This document shows positions 8,855 to 18,395 of a DNA stretch of 64,000 nucleotides, in pieces. Every line of letters begins with the position of its first letter. The first letter of the stretch is position 1. The position numbers and the translations under genes are program-made. This DNA is from UBA5072 sp963822145 (GTDB lineage Bacteria; Bacteroidota; Bacteroidia; Bacteroidales; UBA10428), in NCBI GenBank assembly GCA_963822145.1, contig CAWGGG010000004.1:62001-126000 (forward strand). The letters run 5' to 3'. The notes under the pieces were generated by a model. That model had not been told where the DNA came from and searched no databases. It saw only the letters and a program-made list of their open reading frames with translations.

Positions 8855-10351
8855 CTACTTATTATCATCCGCCCAGGCAGTAGCTGCTTTTACAGCCCGG
8901 TTCCAGCCATGGACCAGTTTATGTCTTTTTTCAGGGGCCATCTGCGGGGAAAATGCCTTGTCGAGCTGCCACTGGTGTTCGATCGCACTGATATCTTTCC
9001 AGTATCCTGTGGCCAACCCCGCCAGGTAAGCGGCACCCAACGCCGTGGTTTCGGTGATCCTGGGCCTTACCACCCGGGTACCAATCAGATCACTCTGGAA
9101 TTGCATCAGCAGGTTATTCACCGTTGCTCCTCCATCCACACGCAATTCCCGGATACCGATGCCCGAATCGGCTTCCATGGCCTGCAGCACTTCAAGTGTC
9201 TGAAAAGCAATACTGTCGAGAGCTGCACGTGCAATATGCGCTGCAGTAGAGCCACGGGTGAGTCCCACCAGAGTTCCCCTTGCATGCTGGTTCCAGTGTG
9301 GCGCCCCTAGTCCCGCAAATGCAGGGATGAAAAACACGCCCTCACTGTCCTTCACCTTGGCGGCCAGCTTTTCCACATCAGCTGATTTCCGGATGATTCC
9401 TAGGCTGTCGCGCAACCATTGTACCACAGCACCGGCAATGAAGATGCTACCCTCCAGGGCATACTGAACATCGTTACCGATCTTCCAGGCCAGGGTGGTG
9501 AGCAGGTTGTTGCTGGATACCATGGGTTTATCCCCGGTATTCATCATCATAAAGCAACCCGTTCCATAGGTATTTTTAACCATACCCGGCTTTACACAGA
9601 GTTGTCCGAATAAAGCAGCCTGCTGATCGCCTGCAATACCGCCCAAGGGAACCGGGGAGGAGAACAGGGCGGTGGCATGGCCATATACTTCGCTGGAAGA
9701 GCGCACTTCAGGCAACATGCTGGGAGGAATGTTGAATAATTCCAGCAGTTCTTTGTCCCATTCCAGGGTGTGTATGTTGAATAACATGGTTCTGGAAGCG
9801 TTGGATACATCTGTGATATGGAGCTTGCCCTGACTCAGGTTCCATACAAGCCAGGTATCGATGGTGCCAAACGCAAGATGCCCGGCTTCAGCCAGCTGCC
9901 TGGCCCCTTTCACATGTTCAAGAATCCAGTTCACCTTGGTAGCTGAGAAATAGGCATCAATTATCAATCCTGTTTTTTGCTGGATGCGGGTACCGCGACC
10001 GCTATGCTTGATCTGATCGCAATAGGCGGCTGTGCGTCGATCCTGCCAAACGATGGCATTGTAAATCGGCTTTCCTGTTCGTCTGTCCCAGACCACCGCA
10101 GTTTCCCGTTGGTTGGTAATTCCGATGGCTGCCAGAGCGGAGCTTTCAACCCCTGCCCGGGTAATGGCTTCAAGCGCCACGCCAGCCTGGGTTGACCATA
10201 TTTCATTGGCATCATGTTCCACCCATGCGGATTGCGGATAAAGCTGGGTGAACTCTTTCTGCGCTGTAGCAACCGGCAAACCATGCTGATCAAACACGAT
10301 GGCCCGGGAGCTGGTCGTTCCCTGGTCCAGAGAGAGTATATATCTTTCCAT
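8855..10351 (-). CDS. glpK: Glycerol kinase
   Basis: 498 residues, normal for GlpK. The FGGY-kinase phosphate-binding loop DQGTTSSRAIVFD is at residues 7-19. NQRETAVVWDR, AGDQQAALFGQ, the ATP-site YGTGCFMM and ELRVDGGATVNNLLMQFQ follow in family order. It phosphorylates glycerol to sn-glycerol 3-phosphate in the cytoplasm. It sits between glpD and glpF on the same strand, giving a complete route from glycerol to dihydroxyacetone phosphate. The ATG at 10351 matches the normal N-terminus. Confidence 0.96.
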   Translation of the reverse strand: MERYILSLDQGTTSSRAIVFDQHGLPVATAQKEFTQLYPQSAWVEHDANEIWSTQAGVALEAITRAGVESSALAAIGITNQRETAVVWDRRTGKPIYNAIVWQDRRTAAYCDQIKHSGRGTRIQQKTGLIIDAYFSATKVNWILEHVKGARQLAEAGHLAFGTIDTWLVWNLSQGKLHITDVSNASRTMLFNIHTLEWDKELLELFNIPPSMLPEVRSSSEVYGHATALFSSPVPLGGIAGDQQAALFGQLCVKPGMVKNTYGTGCFMMMNTGDKPMVSSNNLLTTLAWKIGNDVQYALEGSIFIAGAVVQWLRDSLGIIRKSADVEKLAAKVKDSEGVFFIPAFAGLGAPHWNQHARGTLVGLTRGSTAAHIARAALDSIAFQTLEVLQAMEADSGIGIRELRVDGGATVNNLLMQFQSDLIGTRVVRPRITETTALGAAYLAGLATGYWKDISAIEHQWQLDKAFSPQMAPEKRHKLVHGWNRAVKAATAWADDNK

Positions 10352-10368
10352 GAGTGGGATATTTGGGG

Positions 10369-10495
10369 ATTAGTGATTAAGTGATTAAGTGGTAAGTATA
10401 AGGATAAGTGATGTGATGTGATTAAGTGATTAAGTGATTAAGTGATTAAGTGATTAAGTGATTAAGTGATTAAGTGATTAAGTGATTAAGTTTTT
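10369..10495. repeat. AAGTGATT octamer array between glpD and glpK
   Basis: An array of GTGATTAA octamers. The first part (10369-10425) is degenerate; the second (10425-10490) has about eight near-perfect copies. It fills most of the 171 bases between two genes of one pathway. The unit is related to the reverse complement of the ATCACTTA array near 7920. Confidence 0.85.
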
Positions 10496-10522
10496 CAGTT
10501 AAAAGCCTAATAATCTGACTGT

Positions 10523-12088
10523 CTAGGCTAAATAATTCTGCACCAGCTTATTATAGTCATTAACCTGTTCTTCTATCCAGTCCTTATCAAAATCCAATTC
10601 CCGGGCCATGATGGATGCCACATCCGGGGCAATTTCAAGGCTGGCCCTCGCATCCAGCAACAGGGCGCGGGTTCTGCGTGCCAGGATGTCTTCCAGTTTT
10701 CTGGGCATTTCATGCCTGCAGATCCAGATGATTTCAGCTTTGGTATAGGGCAAACGGGAATGCAGGGGCTGATCATTTCCAGGATTCTCTGAGCACAGGG
10801 CCTTAATATCCCGGGCATGCATACCGTATATATGCAAACGGTCATTTACCGATCCATCACTGCCCATGCCATATACCGGCAGATGAGGGGTCTGGCAGGG
10901 TCTTTTCTCCAGCATACCGGACTTCATGATTTTATCCAGAGCATCCTGTGCCATACGCCTGTATATGGTCCATTTTCCTCCCTCAACGGTAACCAGACCG
11001 GAAGAAGAGATCCTGATCTTGTGCCTGCGTGAGATTTCACGGGTGGCAGTCGGATCTTGCGGGCTGGCCGCCAGAGGTCGCAAGCCGGCAAAAATAGAGA
11101 GGATATCATTCCGCTGGGGCTGAAGTTTCAGATAACTGCCTGTGGTATTGAGGATAAAGTCGATTTCAGAATCAAGCGCCTTGGGTTCAAGACTGATCGT
11201 ATCAAGGGGCGTGTCGGTGGTACCTACTACTACTTTATCGTACCAGGGTATGGCAAAAAGGACCCGTCCGTCGTCCGTCTTGGGGATCATAATGGCCGAA
11301 TCACCTGCAAGGAACTTACGGTCAAGAACAATATGGATGCCCTGGCTGGGCCTGATCGTGCGTTCCATGATGGGTTGATCCATCCGTAGGATATCATCGG
11401 TGAAGACACCTGTTGCATTTATGACAACCTTTGCATGCAGGCTGAGTTTCTGTCTGGTCTCCACGTCCCGTGCCACCACACCAGTCATTTTGCCATCAGA
11501 ACTTTTCATTAACCCGGTTACTTTGCAATAATTCAAAGCCACGCCACCCTTTTCCAGAACTGAATGGATCAGGGCAATCAACAGCCGGGTATCATCAAAC
11601 TGACCATCATGGTAAACCACACCGCCCTTGAGGCCATTATTCTGCAGGTTTGGTAATCGTTTCTGCGTTTCACGGACGCTGATGAAATGCGATTTCCCCA
11701 GGCTGAGCCGACCAGCCAGAATATCATAGAACTTTAATCCAACAGTATAAAGGAAAACATCCCACCAGTTATATACGGGTATTACAAATTCCTGGTTAGA
11801 AGTAAGTTGGGGAGCATTTTTCAGGATTAGTCCCCTTTCTTTCAGCGCCTCGATAACCAGCACCAGGTCACCCTGGGCCAGGTACCTGACCCCGCCGTGC
11901 AGAAGCTTGGTGCTGCGACTGGAGGTTCCCTTCCCAAAATCCTCCTGCTCGAGAAGGAGGGTCCTGAATCCCCTGGAAGCGGCATCAAAGGCAATACCGG
12001 CACCTGTGGCACCTCCACCGATAACGATAACATCCCATATCATTTTGGTATTGTTGCGTACAAAGGCAAATATGGTTTTTCTGTTCAT
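10523..12088 (-). CDS. glpD: FAD-dependent glycerol-3-phosphate dehydrogenase
   Basis: 521 residues from the ATG at 12088. The FAD-binding motif DVIVIGGGATGAG is near residue 20, then FGKGTSSRSTKLLHGGVRYL, the substrate-domain segment YHDGQFDDTRL and VEGGKWTIYRRMA, all typical of GlpD/GlpA. It oxidises glycerol 3-phosphate to dihydroxyacetone phosphate at the membrane and passes electrons to quinone. I preferred 12088 over 12115 because homologues carry only about 15 residues before the FAD motif; 12043 is also possible. First gene of the glpD-glpK-glpF block. Confidence 0.93.
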   Translation of the reverse strand: MNRKTIFAFVRNNTKMIWDVIVIGGGATGAGIAFDAASRGFRTLLLEQEDFGKGTSSRSTKLLHGGVRYLAQGDLVLVIEALKERGLILKNAPQLTSNQEFVIPVYNWWDVFLYTVGLKFYDILAGRLSLGKSHFISVRETQKRLPNLQNNGLKGGVVYHDGQFDDTRLLIALIHSVLEKGGVALNYCKVTGLMKSSDGKMTGVVARDVETRQKLSLHAKVVINATGVFTDDILRMDQPIMERTIRPSQGIHIVLDRKFLAGDSAIMIPKTDDGRVLFAIPWYDKVVVGTTDTPLDTISLEPKALDSEIDFILNTTGSYLKLQPQRNDILSIFAGLRPLAASPQDPTATREISRRHKIRISSSGLVTVEGGKWTIYRRMAQDALDKIMKSGMLEKRPCQTPHLPVYGMGSDGSVNDRLHIYGMHARDIKALCSENPGNDQPLHSRLPYTKAEIIWICRHEMPRKLEDILARRTRALLLDARASLEIAPDVASIMARELDFDKDWIEEQVNDYNKLVQNYLA

Positions 12089-12302
12089 GTTTGGGCCAGG
12101 ATAAAAAGACTGCAAAGGATAAACTTACAATTCTAACTCCAATAATCAAATGAAATTCTACAGTTTTAATCACTTTGTTCGGGCAATCTAACGGATGCTG
12201 TAAAAAAGGTTATATGGAGATAATTGAGGTGCCTTCATCGAGGGATTGTGGGTTTATGTCGAGTAACCGGATCAGATTGACTCATTCTCATGCTGATAAT
12301 GA

Positions 12303-12330
12303 TTGTGAATCGATACTTTTTCTACATTTG
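12303..12330 (+). promoter_or_regulatory. Putative Bacteroidetes promoter for the GH3 gene
   Basis: TACATTTG at 12323-12330 matches the TAnnTTTG -7 element, and TTG at 12303-12305 stands 17 bases upstream as a -33 candidate. The GH3 start codon follows 39 bases downstream. A consensus match only. Confidence 0.45.
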
Positions 12331-12369
12331 GTAGTCACATTCCGTTTGTCATTTCTAATCTTCATAATC

Positions 12370-14697
12370 ATGAAAAAAACCATATTTTATTTTGCGTTGG
12401 CAGTCTTCGCAGGACTTTCTGCATCAGGCTGCAAAAAATGGAGCGAAACAGCCAGTGGAAGCCTGAGACTGGTGACCAATAAGGGCGGCCAGACCCTTGG
12501 ATACGACACGACTTCAGGAGTTAAACTTGTTTTGGATAAGGGATTTGCTTTCAAAGACCTGAACAAGAACGGGGAATTGGATAAATACGAAGACTGGCGG
12601 CTATCAGCTGATGAACGGGCGAGGGACCTGGCTTCGAAACTAACTATTGAGCAAATCGCTGGTTTGATGCTTTATAGTGCTCACCAATCGATCCCGGCAG
12701 GAAGAAGCCGGTTCATGAGTAGCACTTACAACGGAAAACCATTTGAGGAAAGTGGAGCAAGCCCTTCTGACCTGAGCGATCAGCAGATCAAATTCCTTAC
12801 AGAGGATAATGTCAGGCATGTGCTGTTAACACGCGTTCAAAGTCCTGAAATAGCAGCCATCTGGAACAATAACGTGCAGGCATTATGTGAAGGTACCGGT
12901 TTCGGCATACCTTCCAACAACAGCTCCGATCCCAGGCATCAGGCTGTGTCCAACGCAGAGTATAATGTTGGTTCCGAAGGACAGATCTCCATGTGGCCAG
13001 GTTCACTGGGCATGGCCGCCACATTTGATCCTGCAGTTGTGAAGCGCTTCGGTGAGGTCGCCTCACAGGAATACCGGGCACTGGGAATCACAACAGCCTT
13101 ATCACCGCAAATCGATCTTGCCACTGAGCCCCGCTGGAGCCGTTTCAGCGGCACTTTCGGGGAAAGCCCGCAACTGGGCACCGATATGGCAAGAGCCTAT
13201 GTGGATGGATTCCAGACATCAGCCCCCGATAAGGTGATTGCTGACGGTTGGGGGTATACCAGCGTAAATGCTATGATTAAGCATTGGCCGGGTGGCGGAC
13301 CCGGAGAGAGTGGTCGCGATGCACATTTCTCCTTCGGAAAATATGCTGTATACCCGGGGAACAATCTGGCAATCCATCTGCTGCCCTTTACCGAGGGAGC
13401 GATGAAACTCGAAGGAGCAACCAAGATGGCTTCTGCCGTGATGCCTTATTATACGATTTCGTTTAACCAAGACACTAAAAACAAAGAAAATGTGGGGAAC
13501 AGCTACAGTGCATACCTGATTAACGACTTGCTCCGGGGAACCTATGGGTATGACGGGGTAGCCTGCACGGATTGGGGTGTCACCCAGGATGAGACTGCAG
13601 TGGACGGATTCGGAGCAACATGCTGGGGCGTGGAAACCCTTACCGTAAATGAAAGACATTATAAAGCCATTATGGCAGGCATGGACCAGTTTGGGGGCAA
13701 TAATGACAAGGGTCCTGTGGTGGAGGCCTATAATATGGGGGTTAAAGAACATGGTGAGGAATTCATGCGCCAGCGGTTTGAACAATCCGCAGTAAGGCTT
13801 TTAAAGAACATTTTCCGCGTTGGCCTCTTCGAGAACCCCTATCTGAATGTCGGGGAATCCAAAAAAATCGTTGGGAATCCAGAATTCATGAAAGCCGGCT
13901 ATGATGCACAGCTGAAATCGGTCGTACTGCTGAAGAATTCCGGCAAGGTACTGCCGCTTAAGAAAGATGTTACAGTTTATATGCCCAAGAAATTCACCCC
14001 GGCCGGAAGATCTTTCTTCGGTGGTGAAACACCTGCTTCACTCGACTATCCAATAAAAACAGACCTTGTTAATAAATACTTCAAAGTGACCGATAATCCG
14101 GCCGAGGCCGACTTTGCCCTGGTTGTCATAGAAAGTCCCAATTCAGGCAGTGGATACGATCCTGCCGATGTAAAAAAAGGCGGGAACGGATATGTCCCCA
14201 TCAGCCTGCAATACAGACCCTATAAAGCAGTTGACGCACGGGATGCAAGTATTGCCGGTGGCGATCCTCTGGAAAACTTCACCAACAGGACTTATAAGAA
14301 CAAGACCATTACCGCCACCAACACCGGTGATCTGAAAATGGTGCTGGACGCTAAAAGGGACATGAACGGAAAACCTGTGATCGTCATCATTGATGTTTCA
14401 AAGCCCATGGTGTTCAGCGAATTTGAAAAGGACGCCAATGCCATCCTGGTGACCTTCAGCATTCAGGACCAGGCAGTGCTTGACCTTCTGTCCGGTGCGG
14501 CTGAGCCCTCCGGATTGCTGCCTTTCCAGATGCCTGCAGACATGAAGACGGTGGAGCAGCAACTGGAGGATGTATCTTTTGATATGACCGGCCATACAGA
14601 CTCAGAAGGTCATGTTTATGATTTCGGCTTCGGCATGAACTGGAGCGGGATCATCAGCGATGCCAGAACTGCAAAATATCAGAAAATGGTAAAATAA
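12370..14697 (+). CDS. Glycoside hydrolase family 3 lipoprotein (beta-glucosidase-like)
   Basis: 775 residues. The N-terminal signal ends in a lipobox (LSASGC, Cys about 20), so the mature enzyme is probably a membrane lipoprotein. The GH3 N-terminal domain shows SMWPGSLGMAATFDP, TTALSPQIDLATEPRW, FGESPQLGTDMARAYV, KHWPGGGPGESGRDAHF and the nucleophile Asp401 in VACTDWGVT. The C-terminal alpha/beta domain follows (SVVLLKNSGKVLPLK). The KH(F)xG segment is changed to KHWPGGG, as in a subgroup of Bacteroidetes GH3 enzymes. It should remove beta-linked glucose or xylose residues; the exact substrate is unknown. The start at 12370 gives the signal peptide; the upstream open frame is untranslated leader. 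A strong terminator follows. Confidence 0.9.
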   Translation: MKKTIFYFALAVFAGLSASGCKKWSETASGSLRLVTNKGGQTLGYDTTSGVKLVLDKGFAFKDLNKNGELDKYEDWRLSADERARDLASKLTIEQIAGLMLYSAHQSIPAGRSRFMSSTYNGKPFEESGASPSDLSDQQIKFLTEDNVRHVLLTRVQSPEIAAIWNNNVQALCEGTGFGIPSNNSSDPRHQAVSNAEYNVGSEGQISMWPGSLGMAATFDPAVVKRFGEVASQEYRALGITTALSPQIDLATEPRWSRFSGTFGESPQLGTDMARAYVDGFQTSAPDKVIADGWGYTSVNAMIKHWPGGGPGESGRDAHFSFGKYAVYPGNNLAIHLLPFTEGAMKLEGATKMASAVMPYYTISFNQDTKNKENVGNSYSAYLINDLLRGTYGYDGVACTDWGVTQDETAVDGFGATCWGVETLTVNERHYKAIMAGMDQFGGNNDKGPVVEAYNMGVKEHGEEFMRQRFEQSAVRLLKNIFRVGLFENPYLNVGESKKIVGNPEFMKAGYDAQLKSVVLLKNSGKVLPLKKDVTVYMPKKFTPAGRSFFGGETPASLDYPIKTDLVNKYFKVTDNPAEADFALVVIESPNSGSGYDPADVKKGGNGYVPISLQYRPYKAVDARDASIAGGDPLENFTNRTYKNKTITATNTGDLKMVLDAKRDMNGKPVIVIIDVSKPMVFSEFEKDANAILVTFSIQDQAVLDLLSGAAEPSGLLPFQMPADMKTVEQQLEDVSFDMTGHTDSEGHVYDFGFGMNWSGIISDARTAKYQKMVK

Positions 14698-14999
14698 ACC
14701 TGAATAGTTGAGGATAATCCTGGGATTAAACGCCATCCTTCAGGGACAGACAGCCCCTGAAGGATTTTTTTCAGCATAATTTCATGCGACAGCTGAAGTG
14801 TCGCGGGGCGAATTAAAGGATGCCTGCAGAGGCGGGTGGTGACCTGAACTGTTATGGAAATGGTAATCCCATGAGAAGCAAGGGTTATTAATCCTTTTAT
14901 CGGGGAGAAATAATTTGTACCTTTAAATAAGTATGAGAGACTTATAATCCGAAACTTATAGGTTAAATAGCTTTCGAATGCAATTAAAACCAAAGCGTC
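14698..14999. other. Intergenic region, terminator then leader
   Basis: Apart from the terminator at 14735-14771 I see no gene or RNA structure. The last 100 bases are AT-rich and presumably contain the promoter for the gene at 15000, but no clear TAnnTTTG is present. Confidence 0.5.
14735..14771 (+). terminator. Intrinsic terminator after the GH3 gene
   Basis: A perfect 11-base stem, ATCCTTCAGGG with CCCTGAAGGAT (14735-14745 and 14755-14765), a 9-base loop and a run of seven T residues, 37 bases after the stop codon. Confidence 0.9.
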
Positions 15000-15959
15000 A
15001 TGAAAAAGATAACCCGAAAGGAGTTTCTCAGTTTCACCGCAGCATCAGCGTGCGCAATTCCGCTGACCGGACTGGATCTTGCCGGAGATCAGGCCGTTGT
15101 TCGGCCTGCTGCTGCACCTGAAAAAAGAAAATACATCGATGATATCGGCTTCCAGGTATTCTCGATGCGCGATGACTTGATAAACAATGCCGGCAGCCTG
15201 TTCAGGTCGCTGGCGAACACTGGCATCAGAAATATTGAATTATTCAATCCGGCCACACTGAACGAATATGTGCCCATCGTGAAGGATTGCGGTATGACAC
15301 CCTTATGTACCCATTTCATGCCGGGATACATCACAGGGAACTGGGAAACAGCCCGGAAGATGAATATGGCGCCTCCTGATCATTATTCTTATGAAAATAT
15401 CATTGAGGATTGTACCCGAAATGGTATAAAATTCATGGGCGTTGCCATATTGCTGGAAGAAGACCGGCCAACGCTGGATGATTATAAACGATTCGCGGAA
15501 AAGGCCAATAAATGCGGGGAACAAAGTAAATCAGCCGGTATTCAGCTTTATTATCACAATCATTCCTTTGAATTTCAACCCATGCAGGGTAGCAACCCCT
15601 ACGATGAGATGCTGAAAATTTTCGACAGGGAACTGGTAAAGCTTGAAGTGGATGTATTCTGGGCCACATTGGGAGCACAAGATCCACTGCGGTTGCTTCA
15701 GAAAACATCGGACCGTTTGTTGTTCATTCATCTGAAAGACTTGAAAAAGGGGTCGTCACCCGGAGTATTTGATTTTAATATACCACCCGACAGTTTTGTT
15801 GAACTTGGAACGGGTATGCTCGATCTGAAAAGCATCTTGACAAAGTCCAGGGAATTGGGTATCCGTTATGCTGTTATCGATCAGGATAGTACACAAATGG
15901 AAGATAAAATGGCAAGTGTGAAAGTGAACTGCGATTATATCAGGTCACTGGGCATATAA
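15000..15959 (+). CDS. Sugar phosphate isomerase/epimerase family (TIM barrel)
   Basis: 319 residues. The N-terminus MKKITRKEFLSFTAASACAI resembles an export signal (Tat-like K-R-K-E-F form). The rest is an AP-endonuclease-2-type TIM barrel: FQVFSMRDDL, NIELFNPATL, LYYHNHSFEF, KLEVDVFWATLGAQDP and LLFIHLKDL carry the Glu, His and Asp residues that bind the metal in this family. Family members isomerise or epimerise free or phosphorylated sugars; the substrate here is not identifiable. It is the sole gene between a terminator and a simple repeat and is probably co-regulated with the nearby glycan genes. Confidence 0.75.
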   Translation: MKKITRKEFLSFTAASACAIPLTGLDLAGDQAVVRPAAAPEKRKYIDDIGFQVFSMRDDLINNAGSLFRSLANTGIRNIELFNPATLNEYVPIVKDCGMTPLCTHFMPGYITGNWETARKMNMAPPDHYSYENIIEDCTRNGIKFMGVAILLEEDRPTLDDYKRFAEKANKCGEQSKSAGIQLYYHNHSFEFQPMQGSNPYDEMLKIFDRELVKLEVDVFWATLGAQDPLRLLQKTSDRLLFIHLKDLKKGSSPGVFDFNIPPDSFVELGTGMLDLKSILTKSRELGIRYAVIDQDSTQMEDKMASVKVNCDYIRSLGI

Positions 15960-16100
15960 TAAATCCTATTTTTCAGGATAGCATGAAGCAACTATTTCAT
16001 TTATTTGCAAACCTTGTTTTTACTGTGACAGGAGTTCGCGCACAGCATCAGGAAATTCCGCTCTGGTAAGGTGTGGCGACCGGTTCCGAGCATGGATGGG

Positions 16101-16145
16101 TTTGATAGTGAAAAATGAAAAGTGAAAAATGAAAAGTGTAAAATG
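16101..16145. repeat. GTGAAAAATGAAAA tandem repeat
   Basis: Four imperfect copies of (A)GTGAAAAATGAAA precede the hydrolase gene and overlap its possible upstream start codons. The same unit type occurs at 55180-55215 and, inverted and degenerate, near 515-530. Confidence 0.75.
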
Positions 16146-17084
16146 AAGAAATCGTTAAAAATGAAAAGAGGATGGAATCTTCTTTTGATTGTCTGGGTGC
16201 TTCTTTTAATATATCCTCCGAAAGTTGCCGGGCAGTTCAATGAGATTATCTATGGCCGGAAAGACGGCATGGCGCTGACGATGGTGGTGCAACCACCATC
16301 AGGTGTTCCCAATGGAAAGGGTATCATCTGGGTGGTGAGCGCTGGATGGACTTCGGACTATAACTGGGTTGGCATGTTTAAGGGCCTGGTTAAACCGATC
16401 TCTGACCGGGGTTATGTGGTGTTCTATGTGATGCATGGATCACAGCCCAAATACACTGTTCCCGAAACCGTTTCTGACATGAAAAGAGCCATACGGTTCA
16501 TCCGGTATCATGCTGCGGAATACAATATCGATCCTGAGCATATAGGGATTGCCGGAGCTTCAGCAGGTGGACACCTTTCCCTGATGATGGGTACCACAGG
16601 TGATGATGGCGATAACAAGGCCAGGGACCCGGTCGACAGGGTTTCTTGCCGGATCCAGGCCGTGGCATGCTTTTTCCCGCCTACTGATTTTCTGAATTAT
16701 AAGGCCGAAGGGGACAACGCTGCATTGCACAGCGACATGAAAGAGTTCCAGGCCCCTTTGGACTTTGTGGAATGGAATGAACAAACTCTGCATTTTGTCC
16801 CGGTTACAGATCCCGAAGAACGCACCGAAATCGGCAGGCGGATTTCACCGCTTTATTTTGTTACCGCCGATGATGCACCCGCACTGATCGCTCATGGAGA
16901 TGCAGATAAGATCGTTCCTTTATCACAGTCGCAACGAATTGTTGAGAAATTCAAGGAAGCCGGCGTATCCTGCGAATTGAAGATCAAACCCGGTGCCGAT
17001 CACGGCTTCTGGAATGACATGATGAGTTATACCGCACAGTTTGCGGACTGGTTCGACAGGTATTTAATGACCCGTAATGAATGA
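16143..17084 (+). CDS. Secreted alpha/beta hydrolase (esterase/lipase-like)
   Basis: About 313 residues with a signal peptide (WNLLLIVWVLLLIYPPKVAGQ). The fold shows the oxyanion-side IIWVVSAGW, the nucleophile elbow GIAGASAGGHLSL, the acid region LIAHGDADKIVPL and the catalytic His in GADHGFWND, as in acetyl-xylan or feruloyl-type esterases of Bacteroidetes. It likely removes ester groups from polysaccharides. Starts at 16122, 16143 and 16161 are all possible; the first lies within the AATGAAAA repeat, so I prefer 16143 or 16161. Confidence 0.8.
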   Translation: MKKSLKMKRGWNLLLIVWVLLLIYPPKVAGQFNEIIYGRKDGMALTMVVQPPSGVPNGKGIIWVVSAGWTSDYNWVGMFKGLVKPISDRGYVVFYVMHGSQPKYTVPETVSDMKRAIRFIRYHAAEYNIDPEHIGIAGASAGGHLSLMMGTTGDDGDNKARDPVDRVSCRIQAVACFFPPTDFLNYKAEGDNAALHSDMKEFQAPLDFVEWNEQTLHFVPVTDPEERTEIGRRISPLYFVTADDAPALIAHGDADKIVPLSQSQRIVEKFKEAGVSCELKIKPGADHGFWNDMMSYTAQFADWFDRYLMTRNE

Positions 17085-17140
17085 GGTATCCTTTTGCTGC
17101 AACAATCTGAAAAAGATATTGCAAATAACTTAAAATACTG

Positions 17141-17159
17141 CCCTCCGTCGGGGTTTTTT
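17141..17159. terminator. Weak hairpin with T run between convergent genes
   Basis: CCCT and GGGG arms with a five-base loop and six T residues lie between the stop codons of the hydrolase and the DUF4432 gene. The stem is short (three GC pairs and one wobble), so this is tentative. Confidence 0.35.
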
Positions 17160-17166
17160 GTTCCGG

Positions 17167-18174
17167 TTATTCTATATCCAGTAAACGGATTTCGATTTTA
17201 TTGGTAATGCTTTCTCCGGGCTGCAAAACAGGCAGGGCATTGTCCTCACGCAAGTCCTTGCGCGACTTGCAAAGCACGTTGCAGGGCTCAATTCCCAGCG
17301 CATATTCGCCATATGCCATGGTTTTCCATTGCGTTATATAGGGCAACTGCCGTGTGTTGAAAGAAAGGCTGACAGCAATCCCCACCTTGCTGTTCCTGAG
17401 GGTAACCGAAGTATCTCCCTGATCATTTCCCTTCATGGTGTGAAAGAACACCTGTTCGCGGTATACCGGTTGCGGCTTGATGAAGCTTTTGAAATCAGAC
17501 ATCCCGGGTGCGGCATCACTGTCCCTGGGCACGGTCAGAATAGGATCAATAAGCATTTCGGCGTCCTCTGACAAGAGGGGATAGCCAAAGTTAAAGTGGT
17601 ACAGGATGGTATAGGGGCTCGGCTTATTGCCGCAATTGGTGATGGTATCGGTGAGGAGAATATTATTCTGACCGCTGTATGAAGTGATCTCCCTTTCCAG
17701 CCTGAGTTTATAACCAAATATGTGTCCTTCCTCCATGATGCCTTTTAATGTACATCGGTAGGCATCGCCTTCCCAGCCGGAGAGGTCTGAAAACTGTCTG
17801 GCAGGCGTGGTGGAGATCCTGCCATGCAATCCCAGGTCCTGGCCCTCATCCTGGCAAGGAGGACCGAGATAGGTAAGCCCGCAGGTGGTCAGGAGTCCAG
17901 CCGCAAAGGTGCGTAACCACCCCAACCCTTCGGGTTCGAAAAAAGAAGGATGGGTTTCTCCATTGCAGGTAAGGTATACCAGATTGATGCCCCGGTAACC
18001 GGCAAGCGAAATGTCCATGCCCCGGTCGGGCAGCACGGTATACTGGAGACCCCCGCCGGTGATCACATCCGTGGCCCTCATGCCGCGACTCCAGCCCTCG
18101 TTCAGGGTATAGTGCCGGCAACCAACGATCTGGGATAGATTGCCGATGTAATGTAATGTCTGATCCTTATTCAT
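17167..18174 (-). CDS. DUF4432 / aldose 1-epimerase-like protein
   Basis: 335 residues and no signal peptide. The beta-sandwich galactose-mutarotase fold is suggested by TVLPDRGMDISLAGYRG, LGLHGRIS, TDTITNCGNKPSPYTILYHF and the Glu near the C-terminus (YALGIEPCN). These match the DUF4432 branch of aldose-1-epimerase-like proteins. Members are thought to interconvert sugar anomers or bind sugars, but few are characterised. It faces the hydrolase gene and sits within the carbohydrate cluster. Reasonably sure of family, unsure of substrate. Confidence 0.8.
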   Translation of the reverse strand: MNKDQTLHYIGNLSQIVGCRHYTLNEGWSRGMRATDVITGGGLQYTVLPDRGMDISLAGYRGINLVYLTCNGETHPSFFEPEGLGWLRTFAAGLLTTCGLTYLGPPCQDEGQDLGLHGRISTTPARQFSDLSGWEGDAYRCTLKGIMEEGHIFGYKLRLEREITSYSGQNNILLTDTITNCGNKPSPYTILYHFNFGYPLLSEDAEMLIDPILTVPRDSDAAPGMSDFKSFIKPQPVYREQVFFHTMKGNDQGDTSVTLRNSKVGIAVSLSFNTRQLPYITQWKTMAYGEYALGIEPCNVLCKSRKDLREDNALPVLQPGESITNKIEIRLLDIE

Positions 18175-18395
18175 GCTTTAGTTTTGTAAAGTTCATCTTA
18201 AAGTTACCAAAATTTCTCTGGAACCTTAAAGCAATTCGTCTTCGCGAGGAGAATTCCTACACCATACCAAATGGTCTAAAAAAACTGAGTCTTTGTCTAT
18301 TAAATTTATTCAGCTTGATAAAATATTTAATTTTACTAAAGGGCTTTACCCTGAAGCATTGAGTGTTCCTGATTTTTTTAAAAATCTAAAGTCCA

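Noticed and set aside
8754..9029. Open frame rich in TTITTITT
   Set aside because: Simple translation of the ACAATCACA array followed by antisense of glpK.
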